Source of the DNA: an uncultured Porphyromonadaceae bacterium
GTDB taxonomy: Bacteria > Bacteroidota > Bacteroidia > Bacteroidales > Muribaculaceae
Reading direction: 5' to 3'
Length of the DNA stretch: 64,000 bases
Assembly: GCA_905202215.1 (NCBI GenBank)
Contig: CAJKRG010000006.1
Coordinates: 1-64,000 of the forward strand
In this document: positions 43,552 to 52,385 of the stretch, in pieces
How the letters are laid out: every line of letters starts with the position of its first letter
Numbering within the stretch: position 1 is the first letter of the stretch
Made by a program: the position numbers and the translations under genes
Notes under the pieces: generated by a model
The model's input: only the letters and a program-made list of their open reading frames with translations
Database searches by the model: none
What the model was told of the DNA's origin: nothing

Positions 43552-44913
43552 TTAGTTGGACATCCAGCCTTTGTGCTTGAAGTCGCAGCCACGCCATCCT
43601 TCTTCGATGCGGACGTAGGTGTCTTTGATCTTGTTTTCAAGCCATTTGTTGATTATCTCTTCTCGCTGGGCATTCTCATACATGTCTTTGATTGTCTGAT
43701 AATCGTCGGCGAGGTTTGCCTGATGTGAATCGAGGCGGGATGTAAGTTTAACCATTGCCACAATTTCGCGGTCGCGCTTGGGATCGCGCATGATGAAGGG
43801 TTGTGAAATGTCGCCGGGCTGCATGGTGCTGACTGCTTTGGCGATTTCCTGCGGAAGTTCCGACATCTGGAAGCGGGTGGTGCCGTTTTCGGCATTCACC
43901 ATCACGCCGTTACTGAAACGGGTGTCCTTGTCCTGAGAAATGAGGCGTACGGCGTCTTCGAATTTGAGAAGGTTTCGGTCGACTATATCAACGCGTACAC
44001 TGTCAAGACGAGTAAGGGCTTCGGTGAGGTCTTTTTCAGCTACTTTGGGCCGGAGAAGAATATGACGGGCGTTGATTCGGTCGCCACGTTTCTCGATCAG
44101 CTGTATTATATGGAAACCATATTCTGTCTCTACGATTTTCGATACTTTCTTGGGGTCGTTGAGGTTAAAAGCTACCGCAGCGAACTCGGGCACAAGCTGG
44201 CCGCGACCCATGAAGCCCATTTCTCCGCCTCGGCGCGCACTGCCCGGATCTTCGGAATAAAGGATGGCGAGAGTCGAAAACTCGCTTTCGCCGCGGGTGA
44301 CGCGGTCGGCATAGTCGCGCAGTCGTGCCTTTACATCGTCAATTTCCTGACGTGGGATCTGCGGGTTAAGGGTCAGAAGTTGCACTTCTACCTGCAAGGG
44401 GATAAATGGTACACTGTCGGCAGGCAATTTATCGAAATAGCGACGTACATCGCCCGGAGTAACCTTGATATCCTCGGTAAGTTTACTGCGTACCTGCTGT
44501 ATTCTCGAACGGTTGCGGAGATTTTCGGCGTAATATTCGCGGATATCCGGGAACGGTTTGCGGAAATATTGCTCTACCTTTTCGCGTGAGCCGAGGTTGT
44601 TGATGAGATAGTTCATCTGCTGGTCGAGCTGTATCTGTACCATAGATTCCTGTACTTCGATGGTGTCGAGGTCGGCCTGATGAAGAAAAAGGCGTTCTAT
44701 GGCAATCTGTTCGGGGATAATACAGTACGGGTCGCCGGCTACGGGCACACGTTCACTCTGCATTTCCTGATACATGCGTTCGATTTCCGATTTATAGATT
44801 GGTTGGTCGCCTATCATCCAGGCCACTTCCTCGATTACGTTTCCCGGAGTTGCGGCCCAGAGACCGATAGCACTCAGAAGAGCGGCAATAGGCAGTAAAT
44901 TCTTTATTTTCAT
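43552..44913 (-). CDS. SurA-like periplasmic peptidyl-prolyl isomerase (parvulin type)
   Basis: 453 residues from ATG 44913; 18 upstream codons cross the promoter and are rejected. Signal peptide (about 1-22), a SurA N-terminal chaperone domain (about 25-180), then two parvulin domains: one around 185-285 (FSTLAILYSEDPGSARRGGEMGFMGRGQLVPEFA ... ETEYGFHIIQLIEKR) and a second, weaker one. It assists folding of outer-membrane barrels. First gene of the SurA-OstA-M16 peptidase operon with its own promoter. The symbol surA is not used because Bacteroidales carry several such paralogues. Confidence 0.9.
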   Translation of the reverse strand: MKIKNLLPIAALLSAIGLWAATPGNVIEEVAWMIGDQPIYKSEIERMYQEMQSERVPVAGDPYCIIPEQIAIERLFLHQADLDTIEVQESMVQIQLDQQMNYLINNLGSREKVEQYFRKPFPDIREYYAENLRNRSRIQQVRSKLTEDIKVTPGDVRRYFDKLPADSVPFIPLQVEVQLLTLNPQIPRQEIDDVKARLRDYADRVTRGESEFSTLAILYSEDPGSARRGGEMGFMGRGQLVPEFAAVAFNLNDPKKVSKIVETEYGFHIIQLIEKRGDRINARHILLRPKVAEKDLTEALTRLDSVRVDIVDRNLLKFEDAVRLISQDKDTRFSNGVMVNAENGTTRFQMSELPQEIAKAVSTMQPGDISQPFIMRDPKRDREIVAMVKLTSRLDSHQANLADDYQTIKDMYENAQREEIINKWLENKIKDTYVRIEEGWRGCDFKHKGWMSN

Positions 44914-44937
44914 AATGTGTATATTCGATCGATTCTG

Positions 44938-44969
44938 CAAAGTTAATCTTTTTTTCGCGCTCAGCACAA
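44938..44969 (-). promoter_or_regulatory. Promoter of the SurA-OstA-M16 peptidase operon
   Basis: TAACTTTG (44945-44938) on the minus strand, 24 bases before the ATG, with TTGT (44969-44966) 20 bases upstream as a weak -33. Confidence 0.65.
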
Positions 44970-45076
44970 CTGTTAAATCTTTTTATGAAAAATATCGGGT
45001 TAAAGCAAGTCGTCTGAACCCAGGCTTGCCGTGAATTGTTTCTTTATTGCATTTAATGAACTAACACTACTGAAAT

Positions 45077-45487
45077 ATGGAATCAACACATCAGAAAGCG
45101 GCTCAGGCAGCCGCCGAAGTTTCTGCAGCCGCAGCCCGGATTTCGGCTGATGCAGCAAAAGTAGCCGTCGGACAGCAGGCCGAGGCTGTTAAAGAAGGAG
45201 CTGTCGATCAGGCCGCGCAGCTTAAGGAAAAGGCAGCCCAGGTAGCTCAGAATGTCAAGGACAAGGCTGCCGGCGCGGTCAGCAATGCCAAGGAAGGGCT
45301 GTCGCAGGCTGCCGCCGCGGCTCAGGACGCGCTCGAGAGACAGAAATCCGATCCGGATTCGGCTCTTAACCAGACAAAAGAGGCTGCCGGAAGCATTGTC
45401 GACAAAGTGAAAGGTGCAGCAGCCTCGGCTATGGAAAAAGGAGCTGATATGCTCGACGGGCTTGCCGACAAACTCCGTGGCGAATAG
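45077..45487 (+). CDS. LEA-like, Ala/Lys/Glu-rich helical protein
   Basis: 136 residues, almost all Ala, Lys, Glu, Gln, Asp, Val; no signal peptide, no Cys or Trp. Repeats of the form EKAAQVAQNVKDKAAGAVSN with about 11-residue spacing recall late embryogenesis abundant (LEA group 3) proteins, and the C-terminal half has KVKGAAASAMEKGADMLDG. Such proteins stay unfolded in solution and protect cells from drying, cold or osmotic stress. Monocistronic, with a terminator after it. Origin and role in an anaerobic gut bacterium are open; a YtxH-like coiled-coil protein is an alternative. Confidence 0.7.
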   Translation: MESTHQKAAQAAAEVSAAAARISADAAKVAVGQQAEAVKEGAVDQAAQLKEKAAQVAQNVKDKAAGAVSNAKEGLSQAAAAAQDALERQKSDPDSALNQTKEAAGSIVDKVKGAAASAMEKGADMLDGLADKLRGE

Positions 45488-45510
45488 TGGTTATTGAAAA
45501 ATTATGATAG

Positions 45511-45539
45511 AAGAAGGTGCGGCGACGTACCTTCTTTTG
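45511..45539 (+). terminator. Terminator of the LEA-like gene
   Basis: Stem AAGAAGGT (45511-45518) / ACCTTCTT (45529-45536) followed by T-run. Confidence 0.65.
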
Positions 45540-45615
45540 TGATATGTCTGTTTGCCTGAATGAGGACTGAACCTTGGACGATAATCATGTGTTTCAATAA
45601 GAAAAACAAACAGTT

Positions 45616-46272
45616 ATGCTCAGACGTCTTTCTTTCCTTACGGCCTTTATAGTGGCGGCAGTCTGTGCGCATGCGCAGTATTATGAGCTTGCGAATCAGC
45701 TTACAAACCTTATATCGCCGGCGCTCAGCGGCTCGGCGAGCTATCGTGGATATGTAGATCTTACCGGCACCGCCGGCTTTGGCGACAACAGAGCCAATTT
45801 TGTCGGTATCTCCACATCGCAGGGCTTCCAGTATGCACCATGGTTCTTTATGGGCGCCGGTCTCGGTATCGATGTGGCTATGGCGCGGGGTGAGGATGCC
45901 GTGTATGATACTCCCGGATATTATGGCGGCAACACAACACGGACACAAGCCATGTTACCTGTGTTCTCCGACTTCCGCTTCAATATAGGAGCCCAGAAAA
46001 CCGCCTCTTTTTTCATTGATCTCAAGATCGGCGCCGCATGGTTTCTCGGCGGCAAATATCTTGAAATGACCGATTTCACGATGGGTCACGGTGCCCAGTT
46101 CTTTCTACGGCCAACTATAGGTCTGCGGATTCCCGTGAGTTCGGCCAATCAGAAACAGGCTGTCAACATAGGCGTTACATATCAGTTGCTTACCTCCAAC
46201 AACAATTACCGTCGCAATGGAGCCTCAGGAACTTTAAATGCCTTTGGAGCGACGATCGGGTTCGAGTGGTAG
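45616..46272 (+). CDS. Small outer-membrane beta-barrel protein (porin-family)
   Basis: 218 residues. Signal peptide cleaved after AHA (about residue 20). The mature part alternates polar and hydrophobic residues in strands ending with the classic C-terminal aromatic (ATIGFEW), as in 8- to 10-stranded barrels. Specific function unknown. Its last 39 bases overlap the 3' end of the convergent GH130 gene. It stands alone between the LEA-like gene and the mannose cassette. Confidence 0.78.
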   Translation: MLRRLSFLTAFIVAAVCAHAQYYELANQLTNLISPALSGSASYRGYVDLTGTAGFGDNRANFVGISTSQGFQYAPWFFMGAGLGIDVAMARGEDAVYDTPGYYGGNTTRTQAMLPVFSDFRFNIGAQKTASFFIDLKIGAAWFLGGKYLEMTDFTMGHGAQFFLRPTIGLRIPVSSANQKQAVNIGVTYQLLTSNNNYRRNGASGTLNAFGATIGFEW

Positions 46273-47238
46273 CGAATGCAGCTTTGTAAAGGCCAGAATC
46301 TCGTCGATATAGCCGAATGCAATGCAGACGCTGGTATCGGCGGCGCCATAATATACGGCCACCCGAGAGCCATCTGTAACTGCGGCGCAGGGGAATACCA
46401 CATTCGGAACATCGCCGGCCAGCTCATAAGGTGCCGCTGGAGCCAACAGGTAGTCGCGGGTGCGGTATAATACTCTTGCCGGATTGTCTTTGTCGAGAAT
46501 GGCGGCACCAAGAGAATAGCGGTAGCCGTTGCAGGTACGTATTACTCCGTGATAGAACATCAGCCAACCTTCTTCGGTGAGAAACGGCACCGAGCCGGCT
46601 CCGATCTTTAGACATTGCCATGCGCTTTCCTCGAAGGGTGTCACTTTCATTACGCAACGGTGCTCACCCCAGTATTTCATGTCGGGGCTGTAGCTGATGA
46701 ATATGTCGCCGAAGGGCGTATGTCCGTTGTCGCTCGGCCGGCTTAGCATGGCATAGCGTCCGTCTATTTTATCGGGGAACAGGACGCCGTTACGGTTAAA
46801 GGGCAGAAAGGCGTTCTCGCACTGAAAAAATTCTTTGAAATCGAATGTATAACCGATGCCTATGGTCGGCCCGTTGTAGCCGTTACACCATGTGATCCAG
46901 TAGCGGTCTTCGATCCATGCCACACGCGGATCATATTTGTAGTCGGAGTCTATCATGTCGGTGTTACCGGGCCGGAAACGAATCGGTTCGTGTTCGATTT
47001 CCCAATTAATGCCGTCTTTGCTGAAACCGGCAAAGATATTCATCTGCACAGCTCTGTTGTCGCAGCGGAAGACGCCGGCAAAACCATTGCCGAACGGAAC
47101 GACCGCGCTGTTGAATATGCTGTTGGACGTCGGGATTGCATAACGGTCGATTATTGGATTGCGGGAATAACGCCACAGGGCGTCTGTGCAGCCTTCGGGT
47201 CGTTCTTCCCAGGGCATGTTAGTGATATCGGGTTTCAT
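46234..47238 (-). CDS. Glycoside phosphorylase, GH130 (beta-mannoside type)
   Basis: 334 residues, cytoplasmic (no signal peptide). Five-bladed propeller pattern with GH130 landmarks: NSIFNSAVVPF, DYKYDPRVAWI (the catalytic Asp is in such a segment), YTFDFKEF, WQCLKIGAGSVP, MFYHGV, ALLDKDNPARV-like and VVFPCAAV. GH130 enzymes phosphorolyse beta-mannosides to mannose-1-phosphate. With GH92 and an MFS importer in one unit, the closest known role is breakdown of Man-beta-1,4-GlcNAc from N-glycans (as for the Bacteroides thetaiotaomicron GH130/GH92 locus), but beta-mannan oligosaccharides are possible. Its ATG overlaps the transporter stop by 4 bases. Confidence 0.88.
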   Translation of the reverse strand: MKPDITNMPWEERPEGCTDALWRYSRNPIIDRYAIPTSNSIFNSAVVPFGNGFAGVFRCDNRAVQMNIFAGFSKDGINWEIEHEPIRFRPGNTDMIDSDYKYDPRVAWIEDRYWITWCNGYNGPTIGIGYTFDFKEFFQCENAFLPFNRNGVLFPDKIDGRYAMLSRPSDNGHTPFGDIFISYSPDMKYWGEHRCVMKVTPFEESAWQCLKIGAGSVPFLTEEGWLMFYHGVIRTCNGYRYSLGAAILDKDNPARVLYRTRDYLLAPAAPYELAGDVPNVVFPCAAVTDGSRVAVYYGAADTSVCIAFGYIDEILAFTKLHSLPLEPDRRSKGI

Positions 47239-48530
47239 TGTTTTTCTGTTGTATGAGTGAATGGTATTTTTGCCGCTATAATGAAAGCCGGCAGCGACAT
47301 GGCCAGTGCCAGCAGGAAAAACGACTCATAGCCAAGTGTACGACATATATAGCCGCTGACCATACCCGGCAGCATGAAACCCAGATTCATGATGCCGCTT
47401 GCGAAAGCATAGTGCGCCATAGGATGTCGACCTGCTGCGACCTGCTGCATCATAAACAAAGTCAACCCGACGAAACCGAAGCCATAGCAGAAATACTCGG
47501 TGACAAGTGCTGCCGCGACAATCATGAGACTTTCGGGTCGAAAATATGCCAACAGGTAATATATGACAAAAGGAATGTTGAAAATACTTACCAGGGGAAT
47601 CAAAACTTTTTTCAGGCCGAAATGTGCGGTGAAATATCCTCCAAGCACAGACCCGGCTATGAAGGCTACCGTTCCCATCGTGCCGTAGGTAAGTCCGATG
47701 TCCTCATTTGATAATCCGAGTCCGCCGGCAGCGGCCGGCGCTTTAAGAAATAAAGGCACCATTTTGACGGCAAAACCTTCGGTAAGGCGATAACATATTA
47801 TGAAAAGTATATACAGCCAGATATGTTTTTTTGTAAAAAAGTCTTTGAATACATCGCATAGCGATGACATTGCATCTCGGAGAGTGGCCGGAGTCTCTTG
47901 ATTCGTGGAACCTGTCGGAAGAAAAAAACAATGGTATATCTGGACTGCGATTAGGATGCCGGCCATAAGCCCCATGATTATCATCCATGCATAGATTGCC
48001 GCCATGTCGGGGGCTGTCTTTCCGAAATGTCTCATGAGGCGCCCTGCAAGATAGATGAGACCGCCGTTGACGAGCACTTTTGCAAGATTGTAGAATGCTC
48101 CCTGCCAGCCGATATAGCGGGCCTGTGTTGTTTTGTCGAGAGAGGTGAGATAAATGCCGTCGGTGGCTATGTCGTTGGTGGCTCCGCAGAAAGCTATGAC
48201 ACCCATAAGTGTTATCGTATAGGCGAAAAAGTCGGGCAGCGGAAGTGAGAATGCGATAAAACCGAAGCAGATACCCGAGAGGAGCTGACATGTGAGTACA
48301 AACGTCTTTTTCGTGAAATACAGTTCCAAAAGAGGGCTCCACAGCGGTTTAAGGGTGTAAGGTAAAATGAGAAGGGATGTCCAGAAAGTAATGCTCGCTT
48401 CGTCGATTCCGAGGTCGGCAAGCATTATGACTGCGGCCAGTGAGATGGCCACAAAAGGAAGCCCCATGGCGAAGTATGCCGTGGGGATCCACGCGACGGG
48501 TGATATCCGTTTATGGACGGTCATCCTCAT
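47235..48530 (-). CDS. MFS transporter (AmpG-like), probable oligosaccharide importer
   Basis: 431 residues with about twelve membrane helices. Sequence resembles the AmpG/PAT-like branch of the MFS (AYFAMGLPFVAISLAAVIML, DIATDGIYLTSLD, GWQGAFYNLAKVLVNGG). Transporters of this kind sit with GH130 genes in Bacteroidota and import disaccharides. The start region overlaps the GH92 3' end by up to 20 bases (an ATG at 48524 is an alternative start). Translationally coupled to GH130. Together GH92 trims alpha-mannose outside, this protein imports the core disaccharide, and GH130 phosphorolyses it. Confidence 0.82.
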   Translation of the reverse strand: MRMTVHKRISPVAWIPTAYFAMGLPFVAISLAAVIMLADLGIDEASITFWTSLLILPYTLKPLWSPLLELYFTKKTFVLTCQLLSGICFGFIAFSLPLPDFFAYTITLMGVIAFCGATNDIATDGIYLTSLDKTTQARYIGWQGAFYNLAKVLVNGGLIYLAGRLMRHFGKTAPDMAAIYAWMIIMGLMAGILIAVQIYHCFFLPTGSTNQETPATLRDAMSSLCDVFKDFFTKKHIWLYILFIICYRLTEGFAVKMVPLFLKAPAAAGGLGLSNEDIGLTYGTMGTVAFIAGSVLGGYFTAHFGLKKVLIPLVSIFNIPFVIYYLLAYFRPESLMIVAAALVTEYFCYGFGFVGLTLFMMQQVAAGRHPMAHYAFASGIMNLGFMLPGMVSGYICRTLGYESFFLLALAMSLPAFIIAAKIPFTHTTEKQ

Positions 48531-50706
48531 TTACACCGAACGATACCGAAGGTTCGGGTCCCATTTCAAATTCGAGTATTCCTCCGGCGGCAATATCGCG
48601 ATAATCGATATATGATTTTTCGTAAGGCTTGCCGTTGAGGCGGGCGTGCTGAATGTAGATGTTTTTATCGGAATTGTGGTGTGCCATTATTTCGAAAGTA
48701 CGGCCATTGCCGACATCGATAGATGCCGAATCGAACAGAGGAGTTCCGAACACGAATTTTCCGCCAGCCGGTTCAACCTGATAAATGCCCATAGATGAGA
48801 GAACGAACCATGCGGACATCTGGCCGACATCTTCATTGCCGCATAGACCGGCCATGTCGTCGTTATAGAGTCTGTCCATGACGTGGCGCAGAAGCGGAGC
48901 CGCTTTTGCCGGTTGTCCCGCATAGTTGTAGAGGTATATGGTATGATGTCCCGGCTCGTTGCCGTGTGCATACTGGCCTATGAGGCCGCTTATGTCGGGC
49001 GACGCATTACCTTCGAGAGCACTGTCGACCGTGAAGAGCGAGTCGAGTTTTGATACGAAAGCCTTGTCTGAGCCGAAAAGACCGATGAGTCCGTGGGGAT
49101 CGTGCGGCACAAGCCATACATATTGCCATCCGTTACCTTCGCAATAGTCGTCGGCACGGTGTGTTGTGGCGAAGGGATTGAATGATTCGTCGCGGAATTG
49201 TCCTGCCATGGATTTACCACGCATGAATTGCAGGGTGGAATCGAAATAGCATTTATAAGATTTGCCCCGGCTTCCGAAATATGCCGTATCGTCGTCGAGT
49301 CCGAGGGTGGCTGCGATCTTTGAGACAGCATTGTCTGCAATCGCGTATTCGAGCCCTTTGGCGACGCTTTCGCCGCAGTCGGGAGCATCGAAAGGCACAT
49401 ATCCGTAGCCCTTAAGGGCACTAAGAGAACGCTCGTCGAGCATGCAGGAAGTTTTCATGGCCTTGAATGCGCCCAAAGAATCTTCGACAAAGCCTTTCAG
49501 GAACAAGTCGGCGAGCACAATTACTCCGGGGTTGCCGATCATGCAGTCGGTTTCGTTGCCGTGGAGATGCCATACGGGGAGTTTGCCCTGCTGGCGATGG
49601 ATGTTGAGGAATGTGGCCGCATAGTCGGACTGTATGTCGGGGTGGATTATGGTCGATAGCGGGTGGGCGGCGCGGTATGTGTCCCAAAGAGAAAAAATAG
49701 TGTAATTGGTGAATTTTCCCTCGGTGTTATGGATATTGCCGTCGGCTCCGCGATAGTCTCCGTTTACATCGGAGAATGTGGCGGGAGCGAACATGGTGTG
49801 ATATAGCGCCGTGTAGAATTTACGTAAGTCGCTCTCGTTATTGCCGCTGATTTTTATTTTTCCGAGACGAGCGTTCCACTCTTCGTCGGCTTTGGCGGCA
49901 ATGGCGTCGAAAGTTCCTTTTTCCGCTTTGAGATTATGCAGTGAGTTGTCGGTGCTGACTGCCGAAATACCGGTCTGTGCGGTGAGGATATTGTTTGCAG
50001 GACTGAAAGATAGAGTGGCAACGGTGCCTGCCGAGGTAGAATCGACCTCAAAAGAGGTTATCGGACTTGAAAATACTGTGGTGAAATATAAGTGCTGGTC
50101 TTTGGCCCAGCCGGTGGAGCGTCGGTAGCCCGAAACCGTGGTGTCGTTGACGAGGCTTATACCGGATTCCACATGATTGTCCCAGCCAATGCCGTATCCG
50201 AGATCGATTTTAATAAATGCGCTGTCGGTTCCGGCCGGATAGGTGTATCGGTGCGCGCCTGTACGGTTTGTTGCGGTGAGTTCAGCCTTGATATTCGAAT
50301 CGTCGAGAGTTACCTTGTAATATCCGGGACGGCACAACTCTTTGTCATGGGAAAAATGAGACATACTGTCGGTTCTGGAAGTGACAGGCAGAAATAGAAT
50401 GTCTCCGAGGTCTCCTATTCCGGTGCCGCTGAGATGTGTATGGCTAAAGCCAAGAAGAATCGAGTCGGAATAGTGGTATCCAGAGCACCAGTCCCAGCCC
50501 TTCACAATCTGTGACGGCCCGAGCTGTACCATACCGAACGGCACGTTTGCGCCAAGGAACACATGCCCGTGGTCGCCAGTGCCTATAAACGGATTTACAT
50601 ATTCGGTCAGATTTTTTTCGGATACGTCGGTTTTTGCGCCACCGCACGATATTGACAGCAGAACAAGAATAATTCCGGCGATGGAAATGGCGTGCCTGTT
50701 TTTCAT
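48511..50706 (-). CDS. Alpha-mannosidase, glycoside hydrolase family 92
   Basis: 731 residues from ATG 50706. Signal peptide with a Cys at the end (SISCGG), so likely a lipoprotein. GH92 landmarks: TEYVNPFIGTGDHGHVFLGANVPFG near the mature N-terminus, GWDWCSGYHY, FSHTHLSGTG, WHLHGNETDCMIGNP, and GLCGNEDVGQMSAWFVLSSMG. GH92 enzymes are calcium-dependent inverting exo-alpha-mannosidases (alpha-1,2 or alpha-1,3/1,4/1,6) acting on N-glycans or yeast mannan. It opens the cassette with the -7 box at 50737-50744; the transporter and GH130 follow. Confidence 0.94.
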   Translation of the reverse strand: MKNRHAISIAGIILVLLSISCGGAKTDVSEKNLTEYVNPFIGTGDHGHVFLGANVPFGMVQLGPSQIVKGWDWCSGYHYSDSILLGFSHTHLSGTGIGDLGDILFLPVTSRTDSMSHFSHDKELCRPGYYKVTLDDSNIKAELTATNRTGAHRYTYPAGTDSAFIKIDLGYGIGWDNHVESGISLVNDTTVSGYRRSTGWAKDQHLYFTTVFSSPITSFEVDSTSAGTVATLSFSPANNILTAQTGISAVSTDNSLHNLKAEKGTFDAIAAKADEEWNARLGKIKISGNNESDLRKFYTALYHTMFAPATFSDVNGDYRGADGNIHNTEGKFTNYTIFSLWDTYRAAHPLSTIIHPDIQSDYAATFLNIHRQQGKLPVWHLHGNETDCMIGNPGVIVLADLFLKGFVEDSLGAFKAMKTSCMLDERSLSALKGYGYVPFDAPDCGESVAKGLEYAIADNAVSKIAATLGLDDDTAYFGSRGKSYKCYFDSTLQFMRGKSMAGQFRDESFNPFATTHRADDYCEGNGWQYVWLVPHDPHGLIGLFGSDKAFVSKLDSLFTVDSALEGNASPDISGLIGQYAHGNEPGHHTIYLYNYAGQPAKAAPLLRHVMDRLYNDDMAGLCGNEDVGQMSAWFVLSSMGIYQVEPAGGKFVFGTPLFDSASIDVGNGRTFEIMAHHNSDKNIYIQHARLNGKPYEKSYIDYRDIAAGGILEFEMGPEPSVSFGVNEDDRP

Positions 50707-50736
50707 GTTGTGAGTTGTGATTGGATGTTTGCAGTG

Positions 50737-50744
50737 CAAATGTA
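50737..50744 (-). promoter_or_regulatory. Promoter -7 element of the GH92-MFS-GH130 operon
   Basis: TACATTTG on the minus strand, exact TAnnTTTG, 30 bases before the GH92 ATG. No -33 match. Confidence 0.6.
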
Positions 50745-50826
50745 ATTAAGATTTTGCTAATTTAATCGGCATTGCAGACATGGCGACACATATGGCAACA
50801 TGAAGGACAGAAGAGTCTGTACTCGA

Positions 50827-51201
50827 TTAAATTCTGAATCTTTCAGGATATGAGCTGAGCAGTGTGTTGAGCACGATAACCGCATTATTCCGCTGGTGAT
50901 CGTGTGACGAGTAGAGAAGGGTGGCTTTAGTGTGAGAGGCCAGTGTCTGTACGAGATCTGCGAAAGCGGCGCTTGTCCGAAGCTCTGTTCCGTAGCGTTT
51001 TTCGAATTCGGTCCAGCGGTTTTCGGGATCTGCATGAAACCATTCCCTCAGTTCGGTTGACGGCGCAATATCCTTATCCCATAAATCATAGTGGAAGGTC
51101 TCGTGGGATAATCCGCGTGGCCATAATCTGTCGATATATACGCGGAAACCGTCGGAATTGTCGGCGGGATCATATGCGCGTTTCAATTGCAGTGTAGTCA
51201 T
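50827..51201 (-). CDS. DUF488 family protein
   Basis: 124 residues. Family signature near the N-terminus: KRAYDP, then RVYIDRLWPRGLS; DLWDKDIAPSTELREWFHADPENRW and a C-terminal YSSHDHQRNNAVIV. Cytoplasmic, single domain, normal family length of 110-125. Function not established. Monocistronic between the GH92 operon and a divergent sigma-factor operon. Confidence 0.85.
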   Translation of the reverse strand: MTTLQLKRAYDPADNSDGFRVYIDRLWPRGLSHETFHYDLWDKDIAPSTELREWFHADPENRWTEFEKRYGTELRTSAAFADLVQTLASHTKATLLYSSHDHQRNNAVIVLNTLLSSYPERFRI

Positions 51202-51271
51202 AATCAGTTATTTTTGATTAAAGAACGTTTCGGTTAAAATGATTGTTCGTATGAATATTAGGGAATTTTTG

Positions 51272-51279
51272 TATCTTTG
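51272..51279 (+). promoter_or_regulatory. Promoter -7 element of the sigma / anti-sigma / CpxP-like operon
   Basis: TATCTTTG, exact TAnnTTTG, 7 bases before the ATG at 51287; this rules out the longer frame starting at 51239. Confidence 0.65.
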
Positions 51280-51286
51280 CACACCG

Positions 51287-51853
51287 ATGGAAGAAAAAAA
51301 AGAACATATCGACGATCTGACAGCAAGGCTTCGCGACCCTGCTACCGTGCGTGCTGCTTTCAGCGACATGGTTGCGGAATTCAGCCGCCCGCTTTACTGG
51401 CAGATACGACGTATGGTTCTCAATGCCGATGACGCCGACGATCTGTTGCAGAATACTTTCATGAAGGCGTGGAACTCGCTCGAGAATTTCCGCGGGGAAG
51501 CCAAACTGTCGACATGGCTTCATAAGATCGCCATAAATGAGGCGATAAGTTTCCTTGAAAAAGAAAAACGTCGTGCCGGAGTCTCACTTGATGACCCTGA
51601 CGGTGCAATGGCGGCCGGTATAGCGGCCTCACCGGATCTCGACGGAGATTCTCTTGGCGCGCATCTACGTCAAGCCGTGGCCGCTCTTCCTGAGAAACAG
51701 AGAATTGTTTTCAATATGAAGTATTTCGATGATATGAAATACGAGGATATATCCGAAATTCTCGGCACTACAGTGGGCGCGTTGAAGGCATCGTATCATC
51801 TTGCAGTTAAAAAAATCGAAAAGTATATGGAGCGTTTCGACCATGGCGATTAA
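51287..51853 (+). CDS. ECF RNA polymerase sigma factor
   Basis: 188 residues from ATG 51287 (the frame opens at 51239, upstream of the promoter, so those 16 codons are excluded). Region 2 about 25-90 (WQIRRMVLNADDADDLLQNTFMKAW) with FRGEAKLSTWLHKIAINEA, and region 4 about 120-175 (LPEKQRIVFNMKYFDDMKYEDISEILGTTVGALKASYHLA). RpoE-like type. The next two genes encode a membrane anti-sigma candidate and a CpxP-like periplasmic protein, so it probably answers periplasmic stress or metal excess. Confidence 0.93.
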   Translation: MEEKKEHIDDLTARLRDPATVRAAFSDMVAEFSRPLYWQIRRMVLNADDADDLLQNTFMKAWNSLENFRGEAKLSTWLHKIAINEAISFLEKEKRRAGVSLDDPDGAMAAGIAASPDLDGDSLGAHLRQAVAALPEKQRIVFNMKYFDDMKYEDISEILGTTVGALKASYHLAVKKIEKYMERFDHGD

Positions 51854-51901
51854 ACCTTGAAGTCGAAAGATAGTCTCATCTATATAAATAAATATCAGAA
51901 T

Positions 51902-52375
51902 ATGGACCGGAATAAATCTCATATACTCGAAATAGCCCGAAAGCAGGGTCTTGCCACTCCTTCGGCCGGTCTTGATGTGCCCGAAGGTTATTTCGATTCT
52001 TTTACAGCGCGCATGACGGCTGCGTTGCCGGAGCGGCCCGAACTGGAACACCCCGACGACATTGAAGCCGAGACCGCTCCGCGTACGTTCTGGCAGACGG
52101 TGCGTCCATATGTATATATGGCTGCCATGTTTGCCGGAGTATGGCTCATGTTGCAGCTTTTCACCATGCTTACCGGTACGGGACGCCTTCAGCCGATGGA
52201 TTCGAATCCTGTGCTTGCCGAAGCTCTTGACAACGACGCCTTTCTGGAACAGTTTGTCTATGATGATTTTGATTCGTGGGATATTGTCGACGAGATGGTC
52301 GAGGACGGTAGCCTTGATGCCGATTTCGAATTTGTCAGCGAAGATATCCCTGAAAATATTGTGCTCCCTCAATAA
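51902..52375 (+). CDS. Putative membrane anti-sigma factor
   Basis: 157 residues from ATG 51902. Cytoplasmic N-terminus with the GLDVPEGYFDSFTARM motif that occurs in Bacteroidota proteins next to ECF sigma genes, one membrane helix (about 73-93; YVYMAAMFAGVWLMLQLF), and an acidic periplasmic C-terminus (FVYDDFDSWDIVDEMVEDGSLDAD..). No zinc-binding anti-sigma motif. Position between the sigma and the CpxP-like gene supports an anti-sigma role; this is inference. Confidence 0.7.
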   Translation: MDRNKSHILEIARKQGLATPSAGLDVPEGYFDSFTARMTAALPERPELEHPDDIEAETAPRTFWQTVRPYVYMAAMFAGVWLMLQLFTMLTGTGRLQPMDSNPVLAEALDNDAFLEQFVYDDFDSWDIVDEMVEDGSLDADFEFVSEDIPENIVLPQ

Positions 52376-52385
52376 CTAACAGAAT

